Assembly: GCA_009885515.1 (NCBI GenBank)
Contig: VFKO01000299.1
Location: forward strand, 1 to 6,442
Direction of reading: 5' to 3'
DNA length: 6,442 bases
Origin: Rhodobiaceae bacterium
GTDB taxonomy: Bacteria > Pseudomonadota > Alphaproteobacteria > Micropepsales > Micropepsaceae
The notes under the pieces are model-generated. The model saw nothing but the letters and a program-made list of their open reading frames with translations, did not search any database and was not told the DNA's origin. A program made the translations under genes and the position numbers. Positions 5,361-6,442 of this stretch are shown here, piece after piece; position 1 is the first letter of the stretch, and each line of letters begins with the position of its first letter.

Positions 5361-6442
5361 TCAAACCGCTGCATTTTCGCAAGAATTCCCGGAATTCTGC
5401 GCAATTTCATTAGCATGCACGTAACATGCACCAGAAAGCTTCACCGGCAACACGTTGGTGTCATTCGGCATAGGTTCGTCTAGCTCTAAATTAAATCTGC
5501 GCTGACTTTTGCTATGCCTGCTCACGAGATAGCCGGCCCGTATCGCCGCCTTGCAGCGCCGCGACGCCGACGATGGATCGATCTGCAACTGCCTCGCCAC
5601 CGCTTTCACCGAGCGATCATATTCGTCCGAAATTTTGCGCACGGCCTCGACCGTTTGGCGAATATGCCAGGGCACCGCCGCCTGCAACGCTTCCGCCATG
5701 AGATCGGCGACATGCCTGCGCACCTCATCGTAGTCCCTCATCTCGGCCACAATACGCCCCTCCGCGTCGCGTCCCCGCGTTTCGCGGTGCAGCAAGGCAT
5801 GAGCCTCGATCAGGCTCAGCAAACACGAGAAGTCCCGCCGCATCCGCACGACCGCTGTGGCACACTGATCCGCCAGCGCCGCCGCATAGGGCACCACCAC
5901 CCGCCGCTCACCGGTCGCGAGCGCTGCCTGAAACGCAGGCCACGCAGGATCGACTGCCAATTTGTCCTCTCCCGGACCGCCCTGCCCCTGCGCCACCGCC
6001 TGCATGACGCGCCGTGTCTGTTCGGCGCTCTCATTGGACGTAAGTGTCAGCAGCCGCGTCTCGGTTTCCACGTCTTCTCCCAGGCGCGTCGTCGTCAAGA
6101 TCAAGCCGGTCGGACCTTTTTTCTGAATGATGCGGCTGACGCTGCCGTCTTTTTTGCGTTCAACCGTGTGCCAGGAAATGTGCCCCTCACTCAGCAAGGT
6201 CCGGATAAAATAGTTGCGCAAGCGCCCGGCCGCACCCGCCGCTTCCGCCAGCACGATGTGACGATGCGAAACATCGTCGCCCAGATAAACCAGCGATTTC
6301 TCGCTCATCCCCGTCAGCTTCAGGGCAGCCTGTTCCGGAAAATGCGCCAGCACCCGGTCGACCAGAAACGACTTGCCGCCCGACGACGACCCCTTCACCA
6401 GAACACTGACCGGCCGCGCCAAAAGCCGTGAGGTCAGCGCCA
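5361..6442 (-). CDS. P-loop ATPase with C-terminal winged helix, primase/helicase type of mobile elements, N-terminus missing
   Basis: C-terminal part of a larger protein. The frame is open to the right edge (ALTSRLLARPVS leads into the P-loop), so the TTG at 6420-6422 is not the start. Visible are Walker A GSSSGGKS (6369-6392), a Walker-B-like IVLAEAAG (within 6234-6260), a sensor-like GPTGLILTTTR (6084-6116) and a possible arginine finger ETETRLL (6048-6068). A helical region follows, then a helix-turn-helix or winged helix (about 5523-5612, SVKAVARQLQIDPSSASRRC). The core resembles ATPase modules downstream of CHC2/TOPRIM primase domains in phage- and plasmid-derived replication proteins, from memory of the pattern RNYFIRTLLSEGHI...GPTGLI. 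The likely role is ATP-driven DNA unwinding or loading during element replication (inference). The stop lies 144 bp upstream of xerD. The 3' end of the gene contains a palindrome and two CATGCAC copies. It is not a stand-alone regulator: the P-loop domain is much larger than the winged helix. Confidence 0.75.
   Translation of the reverse strand, partial: ALTSRLLARPVSVLVKGSSSGGKSFLVDRVLAHFPEQAALKLTGMSEKSLVYLGDDVSHRHIVLAEAAGAAGRLRNYFIRTLLSEGHISWHTVERKKDGSVSRIIQKKGPTGLILTTTRLGEDVETETRLLTLTSNESAEQTRRVMQAVAQGQGGPGEDKLAVDPAWPAFQAALATGERRVVVPYAAALADQCATAVVRMRRDFSCLLSLIEAHALLHRETRGRDAEGRIVAEMRDYDEVRRHVADLMAEALQAAVPWHIRQTVEAVRKISDEYDRSVKAVARQLQIDPSSASRRCKAAIRAGYLVSRHSKSQRRFNLELDEPMPNDTNVLPVKLSGACYVHANEIAQNSGNSCENAAV
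5378..5401. repeat. Palindrome AGAATTCCCGGAATTCT with flanking pairing
   Basis: 8-bp arms (5382-5389 and 5391-5398) pair perfectly around a single central C at 5390. CGC (5378-5380) and GCG (5399-5401) extend the stem past one bulged A. It holds two GAATTC hexamers 9 bp apart. It lies in the last codons of the ATPase gene. No T-run follows on the minus strand, so it is a poor intrinsic terminator; a dimeric-protein binding site is a reasonable alternative. Confidence 0.6.

Larger units (their letters stand above)
5258..5431. repeat. Cluster of four CATGCAC heptamers
   Basis: CATGCAC occurs at 5258-5264, 5414-5420 and 5425-5431, and its reverse complement GTGCATG at 5328-5334. The last two direct copies start 11 bp apart, about one helical turn. 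They fall in different codon phases of the ATPase gene, so amino-acid repetition does not explain them. The copy at 5328 overlaps the dyad CATGTGTACATG. The cluster may be binding sites for a regulator or an element-encoded protein (inference). Confidence 0.5.

Noticed and set aside
5442..5460. CAAC-AC-GTTG inverted repeat flanked by CACC and GGTG in the ATPase gene
   Set aside because: The stem is only 4 bp with an asymmetric extension, falls in ordinary codons (NTNVLPV) and is not clearly above chance.
4449..5483. Plus-strand open frame of 344 codons opposite xerD and the ATPase end
   Set aside because: Its translation is rich in Arg, His, Pro and Gln with no recognisable motif. The opposite strand encodes an intact XerD with every catalytic residue, so this is an antisense shadow of GC-rich coding DNA.
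5514..6431. Plus-strand open frame of 305 codons opposite the ATPase
   Set aside because: Low-quality Arg/His/Pro-rich composition and no domain. The minus strand carries a Walker A motif and a helix-turn-helix in a coherent frame.

Overview
This 6.4 kb window is GC-rich and densely coding. It reads as chromosomal DNA of an alphaproteobacterium, probably from the Hyphomicrobiales or a nearby order. Three things point there: a malyl-CoA lyase of the Rhodobacter/Rhizobiales type, an ECF41 (SigJ-like) sigma factor, and a small secreted glycine-zipper protein of a kind common in alphaproteobacteria. The taxonomic call is inferred from protein resemblance; no RNA gene is present to confirm it.

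Layout, left to right. (1) Positions 1-749, plus strand: most of an ECF41 sigma factor with its fused SnoaL-like regulatory domain; the 5' end lies outside the window. (2) Positions 763-1209, minus strand: a small secreted Gly/Tyr/Arg/Asp-rich protein with a cysteine-flanked glycine zipper, convergent with the sigma gene across only 13 bp. (3) Positions 1279-3162 (or 3213), minus strand: a Kup-family potassium transporter. (4) Positions 3194-4180, minus strand: malyl-CoA lyase, immediately upstream of kup and probably co-transcribed with it. (5) Positions 4254-5216, minus strand: the chromosome-dimer-resolution recombinase XerD, carrying an unusual in-frame 15-bp tandem repeat between two catalytic motifs. 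(6) Positions 5361-6442, minus strand, running off the right edge: the C-terminal part of a P-loop ATPase with a winged-helix tail, of the kind attached to mobile-element primase/helicase proteins.

The four central genes are ordinary housekeeping or metabolic genes and show no sign of one shared pathway. The less ordinary part is the right end. A replicative-ATPase-like gene of probable mobile-element origin sits directly upstream of xerD. The junction (about 5250-5435) is rich in short repeats: four copies of CATGCAC/GTGCATG, a 17-bp palindrome containing two EcoRI-type hexamers, a 12-bp dyad and a 7-bp-armed inverted repeat. This may be the edge of an integrated element or a regulatory/binding region, but the window alone cannot prove either. 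I found no tRNA, rRNA, CRISPR array, insertion sequence or convincing intrinsic terminator. No non-coding stretch exceeds about 150 bp.
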